Shown: positions 1 through 9,001, numbered from the stretch's first letter. The stretch is 64,000 bases of DNA from Paenibacillus sp. NFR01 (GCF_900111565.1 NZ_FOIK01000001.1:1829309-1893308), one strand, 5' to 3'. The notes: generated by a model from the letters alone, not told the origin. A program made the numbers and translations.

Positions 1-114
1 CAAGTAGTATATCATAGGCATATATACGATCTAGCAAAAAAGTGTGAATATTATTTTAAATTTTCAATACTATTTTTTGGAGAAGCTGCTGCTTCTATCG
101 TAGCTTCCGCTTAA
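1..114 (+). CDS. possible C-terminal end of an unknown protein, cut by the left edge
   Basis: Frame 1 is open from the first base to a TAA at 112-114, giving 37 residues that end in FGEAAASIVASA. The DNA is clearly AT-richer than the rest of the window. A strong terminator follows 19 bases after the stop, as expected for the end of a plus-strand transcription unit. I do not recognise the family. A 37-codon open frame in AT-rich DNA can arise by chance, so this is tentative. Confidence 0.3.
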   Translation, partial: QVVYHRHIYDLAKKCEYYFKFSILFFGEAAASIVASA

Positions 115-132
115 TATATCTCTTTTAACGGC

Positions 133-170
133 AAAACAGGCCGCAAAGTTTAACTTTGCGGCCTGTTTTT
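133..170. terminator. bidirectional intrinsic terminator
   Basis: AAAACAGGCCGCAAAGT, a TTA loop, then its perfect complement ending in TTTTT. A-tract and T-tract flank the stem, so it can work in both directions: for the possible plus-strand gene on the left and for the TseB-like gene on the right. Confidence 0.85.
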
Positions 171-241
171 ATGCTTCTTTTATATCGCTTTTCTATATCA
201 AGTTATAGCATTTCGTATATCATCCATTAAACATACTGTAT

Positions 242-760
242 CTACCGGACGGGCAAACTGAAGCCGTCACCGATTTGCGAACCGTCGGAGAAACGGAAAA
301 ACCGGTAATAGTAGCGTCCCTTTTCCTTATAGAAAAGCTGCCAGGCATATTCTCCGTTATACACGCCCGGGAGCAGCCGCTTGATCGATATGCCGGGCAG
401 CTGATCGGCGATGATTCCGCGGATCTGCTTCTCGGATACGCCCTTCGCCACTTCCTCGGCGTAAATGTCGTTGTCTCCGCCGGCGGGCTTGCCGTCTTGG
501 GTGAAACGAACCCATACCATCATTTTCGTTCCGGCCTGATTGCTGCCGGTCAGCACCCAATAGATCGAGTTTTCATCCCAGACGGATTTCTGGGCCTTCG
601 TAATCTCGGTCAGTCCGGCTTCGGTGCGGGCCACATGCCTCGCGGCGTTGCGCTCACTCGATTCATCCTTCATCACGTAGGCAAAGAACTGGCTTAAGCC
701 AAACAGAAGAAGCAGAACGATGGATATACTGAGCGGAATCCACTTTTTCCCTTTTCGCAA
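242..760 (-). CDS. TseB/YpmB-like membrane-anchored protein (DUF5590)
   Basis: 172 aa. A basic N-terminus is followed by one membrane segment (about residues 6-26) and an extracytoplasmic domain resembling the cell-wall elongation regulator TseB (YpmB) of B. subtilis, a partner of a class B penicillin-binding protein. In B. subtilis this gene sits beside dinG, as it nearly does here. I chose the TTG at 760 because AAAGGGAG lies about 8 bases upstream and the membrane segment starts right after; the longer open frame to 826 adds 22 residues without a better ribosome site. The function is by family and synteny only. Confidence 0.7.
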   Translation of the reverse strand: MRKGKKWIPLSISIVLLLLFGLSQFFAYVMKDESSERNAARHVARTEAGLTEITKAQKSVWDENSIYWVLTGSNQAGTKMMVWVRFTQDGKPAGGDNDIYAEEVAKGVSEKQIRGIIADQLPGISIKRLLPGVYNGEYAWQLFYKEKGRYYYRFFRFSDGSQIGDGFSLPVR

Positions 761-820
761 AACACAGCTCCCTTTCCATTTTATAACTGATGAACTACTG
801 CGTTTCACTAAAAACTCGGT

Positions 821-950
821 CGGCACTATGGAGAATGTTTGGACTTCCGGTCGCTGTTGTTTCCAGACTTCTTGATTAATCGCTTTACGCGTTGAAATCC
901 GGAAACAAAGGCGATCGCTACGCTCCTACAGTTCCAAACTTCCCCTTCGC
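821..950. repeat. structured intergenic repeat, family A copy 1
   Basis: The outer arm GGAGAATGTTTGGA (830-843) pairs with TCCAAACTTCCCC (933-945), with one bulge and one mismatch. TCGC (851-854) pairs with GCGA (911-914), and TTGTTTCC (857-864) is the exact complement of GGAAACAA (901-908). The outer parts are nearly identical to the copy at 30809-30946, but the inner stem sequence is completely different. It lies between two minus-strand genes. No open frame inside is convincing. Confidence 0.8.
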
Positions 951-983
951 TTCTCTTGTTTCCATGTACCAATAGTCATTCAT

Positions 984-2279
984 TTACCGCTTCAGCAGCG
1001 CGTCGAATGTCTCCTGCGCTTTGCGGAGCACTTCTTCCTCGTCCAGCGTCAGGCACTGGCCGTTCTTAACGACTTGCTTGCCGTTCACCCAAACATGGGC
1101 CACATCCTTGGCACTCGCCGAATACACTGCGTGGGACAGCAGGTCCGTATGCGGCAGGAAATGCGGCTGATCGATGTCCAGCGCGATGAAATCCGCCTTC
1201 ATACCGGCGGACAGCCGGCCTACATCCTTCAGGAATACCGATTCCGCGCCGTAGGCCGTAGCCAGCAGCAACGCCTCCGGTGCCGGCACAGCGGTCGGAT
1301 CGCCGCTGACGCCTTTATGGATCAGCGCTGCCAGGCGCATCTCCTCGAACATGTCGAGGTTGTTGTTGCTAGCGGCGCCGTCAGTGCCGAGCGACACCTT
1401 GACGCCGGCCTTCAACAGATCCGGCACACGGGCCACCCCGCTGGCCAGCTTCAGGTTACTGCCCGGGTTATGCGAAACGCCAACGTTATAACGGGCTAGC
1501 ACTTCAATCTCCTCGTCGGTAAGGTGCACGCCATGCGCGATGATCGACGGGCGCGTGAACATGCCAAGCTTCTCCAGATGCAGGGCCGGACGCAAGCCGT
1601 AATCGTCGACATTCTGCTGCACTTCATGGCGCGTCTCCGACATATGCGTGTGCATCGGCAGATCGAGATCATGCGCAGCCTGCACGAATTTCATGAAAAA
1701 GTCCGGCGGGCATGTATACGGCGCATGCGGCGACATCATCGTCGTAATCCGTCCGTCCGCTTTGCCATGCCAGTCGCGGGCGAACTGAATCGCTTCCGCC
1801 AGCTTATGGTTCTGCACGTCCTCCGGGCACAGCCCGATGACGCCGCGCATTAGCACGGCCCGGATGCCGGAGCGTTCGGTAACCTCCGCAACGCGGTCCA
1901 TATGGTCGTACATGTCCAGGAAGGTCGTTGTTCCGCCTTTCAGCATTTCCAATACGGACAAAGCTGTCCCCCAGTACACATCGTCGCCGGTGAATTTGCC
2001 CTCCATTGGCCACATTTTTTGCTCCAGCCAGGCTTGAAGCACCATGTCGTCTCCATAACCGCGGAGCAACGACATGGCGGCATGGCCATGCGTATTTACG
2101 AGGCCGGGCATAAACAGAAGGCGGCTGCCGTCAACCGTATCCGCGCCTTCCAAGTCCGGCTGTTCTTCCCCTATGTAGGTGATCCGGTCGTTCTCAATCG
2201 CCATGTAGCCGCTCAGAACCGGCTGCTCCGAGCCCGGTACGAGAAAACGCCCATTCCGGATAACGGTTTTATTGCTCAT
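984..2279 (-). CDS. mtaD: amidohydrolase, probable 5-methylthioadenosine/S-adenosylhomocysteine deaminase
   Basis: 431 aa, the usual length for the ATZ/TRZ (MtaD) amidohydrolase family. Metal-binding features are visible: NTHGHAAMSLLRG near the N-terminus (HxH), HTHMSET, the isolated His in IIAHGVHL, and GTDGAASNNN near the C-terminus. The family deaminates methylthioadenosine or SAH in the cytosol; guanine or chlorohydrolase substrates cannot be excluded. I chose the ATG at 2279 (MSNKTVIRNG) with AAGGAAGAG upstream, rejecting a 38-residue extension that runs into rex. The start overlaps the rex stop by 11 bases, so the two genes are probably co-transcribed and translationally coupled. Confidence 0.75.
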   Translation of the reverse strand: MSNKTVIRNGRFLVPGSEQPVLSGYMAIENDRITYIGEEQPDLEGADTVDGSRLLFMPGLVNTHGHAAMSLLRGYGDDMVLQAWLEQKMWPMEGKFTGDDVYWGTALSVLEMLKGGTTTFLDMYDHMDRVAEVTERSGIRAVLMRGVIGLCPEDVQNHKLAEAIQFARDWHGKADGRITTMMSPHAPYTCPPDFFMKFVQAAHDLDLPMHTHMSETRHEVQQNVDDYGLRPALHLEKLGMFTRPSIIAHGVHLTDEEIEVLARYNVGVSHNPGSNLKLASGVARVPDLLKAGVKVSLGTDGAASNNNLDMFEEMRLAALIHKGVSGDPTAVPAPEALLLATAYGAESVFLKDVGRLSAGMKADFIALDIDQPHFLPHTDLLSHAVYSASAKDVAHVWVNGKQVVKNGQCLTLDEEEVLRKAQETFDALLKR

Positions 2280-2919
2280 TCTCTGGCTCTTCCTTTCCGT
2301 CATGCAGATAATAGGCAAGGCTTTGCAGGTCCGTCGTAAAGTCGGCGGCATGAATGCGGATATGCGGCGGCGTCTTGAGAATGACCGGAGCAAAGTTCAG
2401 GATGGCCTCGATGCCGGAGCTGACGAGAATATCGGCAACGTTCTGCGCTTCGCTGTCCGGCACGGTGATGATACCGATCCGGATGCCCTGATTGCGGACC
2501 GTCTGAGCCAGTTCTTCCATCGGCTGAACAGTCAGCGAATTGATTTTCTGCCCGACCTTCGGCGGATAGGCATCGAATACGGCGGTAATTTTCATCGTAT
2601 CCTTCAAATAGGCGTTATAGTTGGACAATGCGTGCCCCAGATTACCGGCGCCGACGAGCGCTACGTTGATTTGCTGGTCTAGTTTAAGAATATGGCGGAT
2701 TTTTTCGATCAGATAGGAGACATCGTAACCGATGCCCTTGCGGCCGAAGTCGCCAAAATAGGCGAGGTCTTTACGGATTTGCGCCGGATTGAGATCCAGC
2801 TTCTGCCCCAGCTCCTGTGAAGAGACGGTGGCGATTTCACGTTTTTGCAGATCGTTCAGGAACCGCAGGTATACCGGAAGCCTGCGGACAACCGCCTCCG
2901 AGATTTTCTCCGATTTCAT
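2269..2919 (-). CDS. rex: redox-sensing transcriptional repressor Rex
   Basis: 216 aa. An N-terminal winged helix (about residues 1-80, with the LDLNPAQIRKDLAYFG segment) precedes a Rossmann domain with GAGNLGHAL at 90-98, typical of Rex. The family senses NADH/NAD+ and represses respiratory and fermentative genes. The ATG at 2919 has a perfect GGAGGT ribosome site; the open frame to 3375 is antisense to dinG. The gene lies between dinG and the deaminase and near the qcr operon, but I found no clear Rex operator (TTGTGAA-N4-TTCACAA) in the window. Confidence 0.95.
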   Translation of the reverse strand: MKSEKISEAVVRRLPVYLRFLNDLQKREIATVSSQELGQKLDLNPAQIRKDLAYFGDFGRKGIGYDVSYLIEKIRHILKLDQQINVALVGAGNLGHALSNYNAYLKDTMKITAVFDAYPPKVGQKINSLTVQPMEELAQTVRNQGIRIGIITVPDSEAQNVADILVSSGIEAILNFAPVILKTPPHIRIHAADFTTDLQSLAYYLHDGKEEPENEQ

Positions 2920-2970
2920 ATGACTTACCTCCTCTAGTGAATTCCGGACAATCATGGCCGGGCGGCCTAA

Positions 2971-3022
2971 GAGCCCCCGCAAAGCGTGGCTTGGAATCCT
3001 GTAAGATACTTTGCGGGAACCA
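2971..3022. repeat. CAAAG-type inverted repeat, family B copy 1
   Basis: CCCGCAAAG at the left and its exact complement CTTTGCGGG at the right enclose about 30 bases. It resembles the elements at 28371, 28444 and 55611. It sits between the dinG stop and the rex start. Confidence 0.65.
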
Positions 3023-3047
3023 CGAAAAATGATAAATTTTGTTAAAA

Positions 3048-5909
3048 TCAGGATGCTCCGCCCGACTCCAGCCATTCCTCGATCCGCGGAACCATCTGTT
3101 CGGTCAACATATGCTCCATTTTCGGACCGGGCAATGAATACAGGAAATACTTGCCGTAATAGGATTCGATGACTCTTGTATCGTATACAATGACGACGCC
3201 CCGGTCGTTTGCGGTGCGCACCAGCCGGCCGAAGCCCTGCTTGAAGCGAATCACTGCCTGCGGCACGGATAATTTCATAAACGGATTTTTTTGCTGCGCC
3301 TTGAGCACCTCCGCCTTCGCTTCGGCCAGCGGATGGTTCGGCGGCTGGAACGGCAGACGGACGATTGCAAGGCATGTGAGCGCGTCTCCGGGAATGTCTA
3401 CCCCTTCCCAGAAGCTGCTGGTGCCCAGCAGCACGGCGGCGCTGCTCTCCTGGAAACGGCGGATCAGCTTGTTGCGGCTTCCGCCCTCGACGCCTTGGCC
3501 GAGCACGGCGATATCCCGGGAAGCCAGCGCTTCCTTCAGCGGATCGTACACCTGTCTCAGCATCTTGTAGGAAGTGAAGAGCACGAGCATCCGACCGCGG
3601 GTAGCCGACGCCGCTTCCGCCAGCGAGTTCACCAGCGTGTCGACGAAACGCGCATCCCCGATGCTCCCCTTGACGCTCGGAAAGTCGCGCGGAATGACCA
3701 GCAGCGCCTGTTCCCGGTACTTGAACGGAGAGGGCAGCAGCGCGGTCATCAGCCGGCCCTGGCCGGCGGCTTCGCCAAGACCTAGATTATCGATCATGTA
3801 CTGGAACGATTTGTCGACGGATAAGGTGGCCGAGGTGAGCACGATGCTTTTCTTTTTATCGAAAAATAATTCCTTAAGCTGGCCGCTCACGTCAACCGGT
3901 ACGGCATAAAGCTGAAGCGACTTGGCCTTGTAGGCCGTGCTTCCCTCCATCCAGTATACGACGTTGTTGTCGGACAGCCCCATAAAAAAGCGGATTTCTT
4001 CGCGGATCGCCGCCAAATCCTTAAACAGCCCGCCGAGATCGGTTACCAGGCTGTCCGAGGAGGACTGACTATCGGATTCGCGCATTTCGGTAATCATTTT
4101 GTCGCCACTCCGGATAATATCACTGAGCGACAGATACAGCGCCTGCTCCAGCTCCTTCAGCTTCTCCCATTCCTGGGGCTTGCGTCCGGGCTGCAGCCGC
4201 AGGACCAGCTGTCCGGCTTCCGCCGCCGCGGCGTCGCTCCGCTCAGGCAGCAGGGCGAACAGCTTGTCGCACAGCAGGTCCCAATTCTCCTTCACCGTCA
4301 GCAGGTCCGGATAGATCTTGTCGATGACGGCGCTCCATTCGGAAGCCTGCTCGCTGCCGGAGGATTGCAGAATGTGCCGCAGCGCCGGAAGCTGCCCGTT
4401 ACGGCTGTCTTTGTACAGCTGGGTCAACGTGTGCGCAACTGTGAAATATTTCATCTGCATTCCCAGATGCTTGCCGGCGACGTCCTCCAGGTGATGGGCT
4501 TCGTCGATCACCAGGTGCTCGTAAGCGGGCAAAAGCTGATGCCCGGCTTTGACATCGGCAAACAGCTTGGAATGGTTGGTGATGACAACATCGGCAATTC
4601 CCGCTTCATGTTTGGCCCGGTGATAATAACATTTACGGAACCAAGGACATGCCCGCCCGAGGCAGGAGTCGGTATCGCTGGCGACCGTTTCCCAGAAATC
4701 GCCGCCGCGCCCACCCAGATTGAGCTCCTCGTCGTCGCCGGATTCCGTCTGGGCCAGCCAGACCAGCATCTGCGCTGCGGTAAGCACTTCCTCCCGGGTG
4801 CCGGTAAAGTCTTTACTGTTTATTTTATGTTCAAATTTGCGCAGACACAAATAGTGCCCGCGGCCCTTAAAAACCGCCGCTTTGAACGGAAACGGCACCA
4901 CCTGGGTTAGCAGCGGGATATCCCGCTCTTTGAGCTGGTCCTGAAGATTGATCGTATGCGTGCTGACGGTCACCTTCTCACCGGCCCGGACGCTGTGATA
5001 GATGGCAGGGAGCAGGTAACCGAGCGATTTGCCCGTGCCCGTGCCGGCCTCCACCAGCAGGTGCTTGTCTTCCTCCAGCGCCGTGCGGACTTCGACGATC
5101 ATCATCTCCTGCGCTTCCCGGCTTTCGTAATTGGGGAGAACTTCTTTGAGCCGCCGGGTGACCTCCTCCATATATTCCGTAAAGGTAATATTCTCCAGCG
5201 GAAGATAAGGTCCTTCTTCTCGGGGCGGAAGCAGTTCGGTCCAGTCGCCCACCTTCAGCGCCAGCTGCCGGAAAAAGGTGTAGTCCCCCTCCGGCTGAAG
5301 AGGCACCATTTCGCGCTCCCGCAGCAGGCCGTCGAAATACCAGGCTAGATCGCTGTCTTCCGACTGGAACAGCTCGGCCAGCCGCTGAATGGTCAGCAGC
5401 GGAAGCCGGTATAGCTCATCGAGGCATTCCAGCAGCACCAGCGCCGTCGCCAAAGCATCGCTGTCCGCCTGATGCGGACGTTCATGCTTGACGCCTAGCT
5501 GCGCGCTGACCGCCCCCAGCTGATAGGTGCTGAGCGAAGGGAAGCATATTTTAAGAAAATCGATCGTATCCAAAATCCGTCCCTGATACGGCAAATACCC
5601 GCAGCGGTCCAGCGCGCTTTGCAGAAAATGAAAATCGAAGGCGACATTGTGTCCGACCAGCACGACATCGTCGAGCAGCGGAACCAGTTCCATCATCATT
5701 TCATCCAGATCGGGCGCATCCTGCACATCCGCGTCGGTAATGCCGGTCAGCCCGGTAATAAACGGCGGAATCGGCGTGCTCGGTTTGACATAGGAAGCGT
5801 ACACACGGGAGACGGTCCGGTCCTCCTCGACGATCGCCAGGCCCACCTGAATGATCTCTCCGACCGATTGGGTTCCCGTCGTTTCAAAATCAAGTACGGC
5901 AAATTTCAT
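3048..5909 (-). CDS. dinG: DinG-family helicase fused to a 3'-5' exonuclease
   Basis: 953 aa. The N-terminal DnaQ-like exonuclease has LDFETTGTQ, FDFHFLQ and HQADSDALA (DEDDh). An XPD/DinG superfamily 2 helicase follows, with Walker A EAGTGTGKS, DEAHHLED and a C-terminal GRLVR motif. Four cysteines at about 355, 416, 421 and 427 have the C-x4-C-x5-C pattern of the E. coli DinG iron-sulfur cluster. It probably processes R-loops, D-loops or stalled forks. The start MKFAVLDF at 5909 is preferred: AAAGGGA is well placed for it, whereas the GTG seven codons earlier contains that site. Confidence 0.92.
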   Translation of the reverse strand: MKFAVLDFETTGTQSVGEIIQVGLAIVEEDRTVSRVYASYVKPSTPIPPFITGLTGITDADVQDAPDLDEMMMELVPLLDDVVLVGHNVAFDFHFLQSALDRCGYLPYQGRILDTIDFLKICFPSLSTYQLGAVSAQLGVKHERPHQADSDALATALVLLECLDELYRLPLLTIQRLAELFQSEDSDLAWYFDGLLREREMVPLQPEGDYTFFRQLALKVGDWTELLPPREEGPYLPLENITFTEYMEEVTRRLKEVLPNYESREAQEMMIVEVRTALEEDKHLLVEAGTGTGKSLGYLLPAIYHSVRAGEKVTVSTHTINLQDQLKERDIPLLTQVVPFPFKAAVFKGRGHYLCLRKFEHKINSKDFTGTREEVLTAAQMLVWLAQTESGDDEELNLGGRGGDFWETVASDTDSCLGRACPWFRKCYYHRAKHEAGIADVVITNHSKLFADVKAGHQLLPAYEHLVIDEAHHLEDVAGKHLGMQMKYFTVAHTLTQLYKDSRNGQLPALRHILQSSGSEQASEWSAVIDKIYPDLLTVKENWDLLCDKLFALLPERSDAAAAEAGQLVLRLQPGRKPQEWEKLKELEQALYLSLSDIIRSGDKMITEMRESDSQSSSDSLVTDLGGLFKDLAAIREEIRFFMGLSDNNVVYWMEGSTAYKAKSLQLYAVPVDVSGQLKELFFDKKKSIVLTSATLSVDKSFQYMIDNLGLGEAAGQGRLMTALLPSPFKYREQALLVIPRDFPSVKGSIGDARFVDTLVNSLAEAASATRGRMLVLFTSYKMLRQVYDPLKEALASRDIAVLGQGVEGGSRNKLIRRFQESSAAVLLGTSSFWEGVDIPGDALTCLAIVRLPFQPPNHPLAEAKAEVLKAQQKNPFMKLSVPQAVIRFKQGFGRLVRTANDRGVVIVYDTRVIESYYGKYFLYSLPGPKMEHMLTEQMVPRIEEWLESGGAS

Positions 5910-6022
5910 TTGAATGTTATTCCCTTTCACTGAGACTCTTTATCAGCATAACAGAAGTTACGAAAAAAGGCGATGCACGCGCAGGTACCGGCGAATGCAT
6001 CGCTTCTAATAATTGTTTATGA

Positions 6023-6664
6023 TTACAGCATCGATACAAGCTCGTTTCCGAATTGCAGCTGCCCGCCGCGGTTACGGCAGACCTCCAGATTGAGGCTTGG
6101 CTCCGGCAGATGAGGATCATGCAGCAGCGACAGGCTGAACAGTTCCTGCGCTTCGCCGTACCGCTCCTGGGACGCCTTGATGCAGCCGAGGGCATTGTAG
6201 ACCATCGCTTTCAGCTTGCTCTCCCGGATCAGGGCCAGCATGTGGAACAGATGTCCCCAAGCGGCGTCCTTCTCGCCTTCCTGCAGATGGGCCATCGCCA
6301 GATACAAACGGCCCGCCAGGCTATCCGGATGCTGCGCAATCACTTCGCTGAACAGGTCAATGCATTTACGGTACATCTGCAGTTTGTAATACCCCTGTCC
6401 GCGCACGAATGAATCCATTGCTAGCTCCGGGCCGGGGTCCGCCGCCGGCTCCGGATCCGGCTGAGCCGAAAAATCGGCATGCTCGCGGAATTCGCTCAGC
6501 TTCTCGGAAAAGGCGAGCCATTCATCCATCACATTGTCGCTAAGCCGGTGCAGCATGTTGTATTTGCATAAAAGATCGCTCCGGCGGGCACCCTCGGAAG
6601 TAGGAAAATCCGTAACGATTTCCTGCAGCATCTTGTTCATTTCGGCGAATAAATGTTGAAACAC
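6023..6664 (-). CDS. TPR-repeat protein of unknown function
   Basis: 213 aa, soluble. A helical N-terminal part is followed by a Pro/Asp/Glu-rich linker (about 70-82) and then at least three tetratricopeptide-like units, for example YYKLQMYRKCIDLFSEVI and YGEAQELFSLSLLHDP. TPR proteins are protein-binding scaffolds; the partner is not indicated. It starts with GTG at 6664 behind GGGGGGA and is followed by panD, but with its own spacing, so co-transcription is uncertain. Confidence 0.75.
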   Translation of the reverse strand: MFQHLFAEMNKMLQEIVTDFPTSEGARRSDLLCKYNMLHRLSDNVMDEWLAFSEKLSEFREHADFSAQPDPEPAADPGPELAMDSFVRGQGYYKLQMYRKCIDLFSEVIAQHPDSLAGRLYLAMAHLQEGEKDAAWGHLFHMLALIRESKLKAMVYNALGCIKASQERYGEAQELFSLSLLHDPHLPEPSLNLEVCRNRGGQLQFGNELVSML

Positions 6665-6775
6665 AGGACATCCCCCCTAACTGAAAATGAGATCAGCCAA
6701 GCTTGCCTGTGTTCATTTTTTGCAAGCAGCGCGGGGTTCATGCCTGCCATTGATTGTATGGCGCCGAATCCGGCG

Positions 6776-7159
6776 TTACACGATTGTAGCGTGCACTTCG
6801 TGGTCGGCCAGCTTCACCGGTTTATTGTTTTCATCCACGAACACGACAGTCGGCTTATGGCCGGCCAGCTCATCGGAGGAAACCACGGCATAAGAAATGA
6901 TGATGACCGTATCTCCAGGCTGCACCAGGCGCGCCGCCGCTCCGTTCAGGCAGATCACGCCGCTGCCGCGAGGCCCCGGAATGACATAGGTTTCCAGGCG
7001 CGAACCGTTGTTGTTGTCCACGATCTGCACTTTTTCGTTCTCCAGAAGGTCTGCGGCCTCCATCAAATCCTCGTCTATGGTAATGCTGCCTACATAATTC
7101 AAATTGGCCTCGGTCACCGTAGCCCGGTGAATTTTAGATTTCATCATATGTCTAAACAA
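6776..7159 (-). CDS. panD: aspartate 1-decarboxylase (pro-enzyme)
   Basis: 127 aa, the same length as B. subtilis PanD. It makes beta-alanine for pantothenate and is a pyruvoyl enzyme that self-cleaves between Gly24 and Ser25, visible as NYVGSITID. Tyr and Asn residues near [10 protein letters not shown] and the [12 protein letters not shown] segment match the family. The TTG at 7159 is chosen because AAGGAGG lies 9 bases upstream and the resulting [12 protein letters not shown] aligns with known N-termini; the ATGs at 7147 and 7144 are too far from the site. It overlaps the panC stop by 8 bases. Confidence 0.95.
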   Translation of the reverse strand: MFRHMMKSKIHRATVTEANLNYVGSITIDEDLMEAADLLENEKVQIVDNNNGSRLETYVIPGPRGSGVICLNGAAARLVQPGDTVIIISYAVVSSDELAGHKPTVVFVDENNKPVKLADHEVHATIV

Positions 7160-8042
7160 GGACACGCACCTCCTTGGCGGTAAACACGTTATTGTCAATC
7201 AGTCTGGTTGTGCCGAATTTGACGGCCAGGGCCATAATCATCTCGCCCGGTACAGACAATAGCGCCTGTTCTCCCGCAATCGGCTCCAGATCAGGATAGG
7301 TCAAAATTTCCGCATAATCGATTACAGCCAGCTGGGATTCCCGGATTCCGGACATGAGCATCGCCCGCGCTTCTTCGGCGGTATGGACCGTTCCTTCCTC
7401 CAGCGCTTTGCGAACGGCGCGCAGCGACCGGGACAACACCAGGGCCTGGCTGCGTTCTTCGGCGGACAGATACACATTGCGCGAGCTGAGGGCCAAACCG
7501 TCGCTTTCACGCATAATCGGGCAAGCAACAATTTGGACGTTCATGTTGAGGTCGGAGACCATCCGGCGGAGAACCGCCACCTGCTGAGCATCCTTTAGTC
7601 CGAAAAAGGCCAGATCCGGCTGCACGATATTGAACAGCTTGCTGACTACCGTGGCCACGCCGTCGAAGTGGCCCGGACGCGAAGCGCCGCACAGCCGCTC
7701 GGTCAGCGACGACACCGAAACGGTCGTCTTGACAGCCTGAGGATACATTTCCTCCACGCTCGGAATAAACACGATATCGGCGCCTTCCCGTTCCGCCAGT
7801 TCCAGATCACGGCGTTCATCCCGGGGGTAAGTAGCATAATCCTCTCCCGGCCCGAATTGCAGCGGATTGACGAAAATGCTCATAACCACTGTACCGCTCG
7901 CCTCAGCCGCCCGGCGCACCAGGCTGGCATGTCCTTCATGCAGATAACCCATCGTCGGTACAAAGCCGATCGGCGTATGGCCTCCGGCCCGCATATATTC
8001 CAGCGCTTCGCGCAGTTCTTTGATTGTTCTGATGACTCTCAT
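7152..8042 (-). CDS. panC: pantothenate synthetase (pantoate-beta-alanine ligase)
   Basis: 296 aa. It joins pantoate and beta-alanine with ATP. The nucleotidyl-transferase signature [40 protein letters not shown] and SSRNVYLS are all present. The ATG at 8042 has AAGGAGG upstream and lies only 2 bases after the panB stop; its own stop overlaps panD, so panBCD form one coupled operon. Confidence 0.97.
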   Translation of the reverse strand: MRVIRTIKELREALEYMRAGGHTPIGFVPTMGYLHEGHASLVRRAAEASGTVVMSIFVNPLQFGPGEDYATYPRDERRDLELAEREGADIVFIPSVEEMYPQAVKTTVSVSSLTERLCGASRPGHFDGVATVVSKLFNIVQPDLAFFGLKDAQQVAVLRRMVSDLNMNVQIVACPIMRESDGLALSSRNVYLSAEERSQALVLSRSLRAVRKALEEGTVHTAEEARAMLMSGIRESQLAVIDYAEILTYPDLEPIAGEQALLSVPGEMIMALAVKFGTTRLIDNNVFTAKEVRVLV

Positions 8043-8044
8043 CG

Positions 8045-8920
8045 TTAATTGCCTCCTTGTCCGCCCACGCCGTACAGCGTGCCCAGCGTTTCCGTAACTT
8101 CATTGCCCGCGTTAAACACATGCTCGGCCGCCGGAAACGAGCGGTTTTTGACTTCCTTGACGTAGTTGCCGATGCCCTCGCGCATGATGCTGCCGACATC
8201 GGCATAGGTTTTGACAAAACGCTTCTCCTGATACGGCGAAGAATACCGCAGCACATCATGGAACACCAGTACCTGCCCGTCGCAATAACGTCCGGCGCCG
8301 ATGCCGATGGTCGGAACCGATACGGCCTTGGAGATAGCCTCCGCCACCTCTTCGGTCACCAGCTCCAGCACGATGCCGAATACGCCGGCGGCCTCGAGCG
8401 CTTTTGCTTCCTCCATCAGCCGCTGCGCGTCTTGTGCATCCTTACCCTGGATCCGGTAGCCGCCAATCATGTGCACGGACTGCGGCGTCAAGCCAATGTG
8501 GCCGAGTACGGGAACGCCGGCCGCGGTAATGGCGGAGACGGCGCTGCAGATTTCCAGCCCGCCTTCCATTTTGACCGCCTGGACATGTCCCTCCTGCATG
8601 ATCCGCCGCACGCCGCGCAGCGTCTCGTCGATGCTTCCGTGATAGGTCATGAACGGCATATCCGCCACGATAAAGGTGTTCTGCGCCCCGCGGGCAACCG
8701 AACGGCTGTGGTAGACGATATCATCGATCGTCACCGGCACCGTCGTATCGTAGCCGAGCACGACATTGCCTAGCGAATCGCCGACCAGAATCAGATCGAT
8801 ATCCGCTTCCTCAGCCAGGCGGGCCGACGGATAGTCGTAGGCGGTGATCATGCTCAGCGGCACGCCGTCCTTTTTCATTTTTTTCATTTTCACAATGTTC
8901 AGTGGATGTTTCCCTGTCAT
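8045..8920 (-). CDS. panB: 3-methyl-2-oxobutanoate hydroxymethyltransferase
   Basis: About 291 aa, first gene of the pantothenate operon. It transfers a hydroxymethyl group from methylene-THF to ketoisovalerate. LVGDSLGNVVLGYDTT, the ADMPFMTYH segment, LGHIGLTPQS and GIGAGRYCDGQVLVFHD are family hallmarks. The ATG at 8920 has AAAGGGG about 10 bases upstream; an in-frame ATG at 8929 sits too close to that site. The 250-base leader upstream carries a hairpin and a terminator and is probably regulatory. Confidence 0.95.
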   Translation of the reverse strand: MTGKHPLNIVKMKKMKKDGVPLSMITAYDYPSARLAEEADIDLILVGDSLGNVVLGYDTTVPVTIDDIVYHSRSVARGAQNTFIVADMPFMTYHGSIDETLRGVRRIMQEGHVQAVKMEGGLEICSAVSAITAAGVPVLGHIGLTPQSVHMIGGYRIQGKDAQDAQRLMEEAKALEAAGVFGIVLELVTEEVAEAISKAVSVPTIGIGAGRYCDGQVLVFHDVLRYSSPYQEKRFVKTYADVGSIMREGIGNYVKEVKNRSFPAAEHVFNAGNEVTETLGTLYGVGGQGGN

Positions 8921-8964
8921 TGCTCCCATTCCCCTTTTCCGGCTGATTTTACGCGTAAACGCGC

Positions 8965-9001
8965 AACAAAAAAACCTTTTAGCATGGTCCGCTAAAAAGG
9001 T
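8965..9001 (-). terminator. intrinsic terminator in the panB leader (putative attenuator)
   Basis: On the minus strand, ACCTTTTTAGC is followed by a short loop, GCTAAAAGGT and seven T residues. It is about 45 bases before the panB start and downstream of the leader promoter, so it would stop transcription before panB unless it is prevented from forming. Confidence 0.7.

Noticed and set aside
6144..7147. panD start at the ATG pair near 7147
   Set aside because: The ribosome site AAGGAGG would be about 20 bases away; the TTG at 7159 gives normal spacing and the family's usual N-terminus and length.
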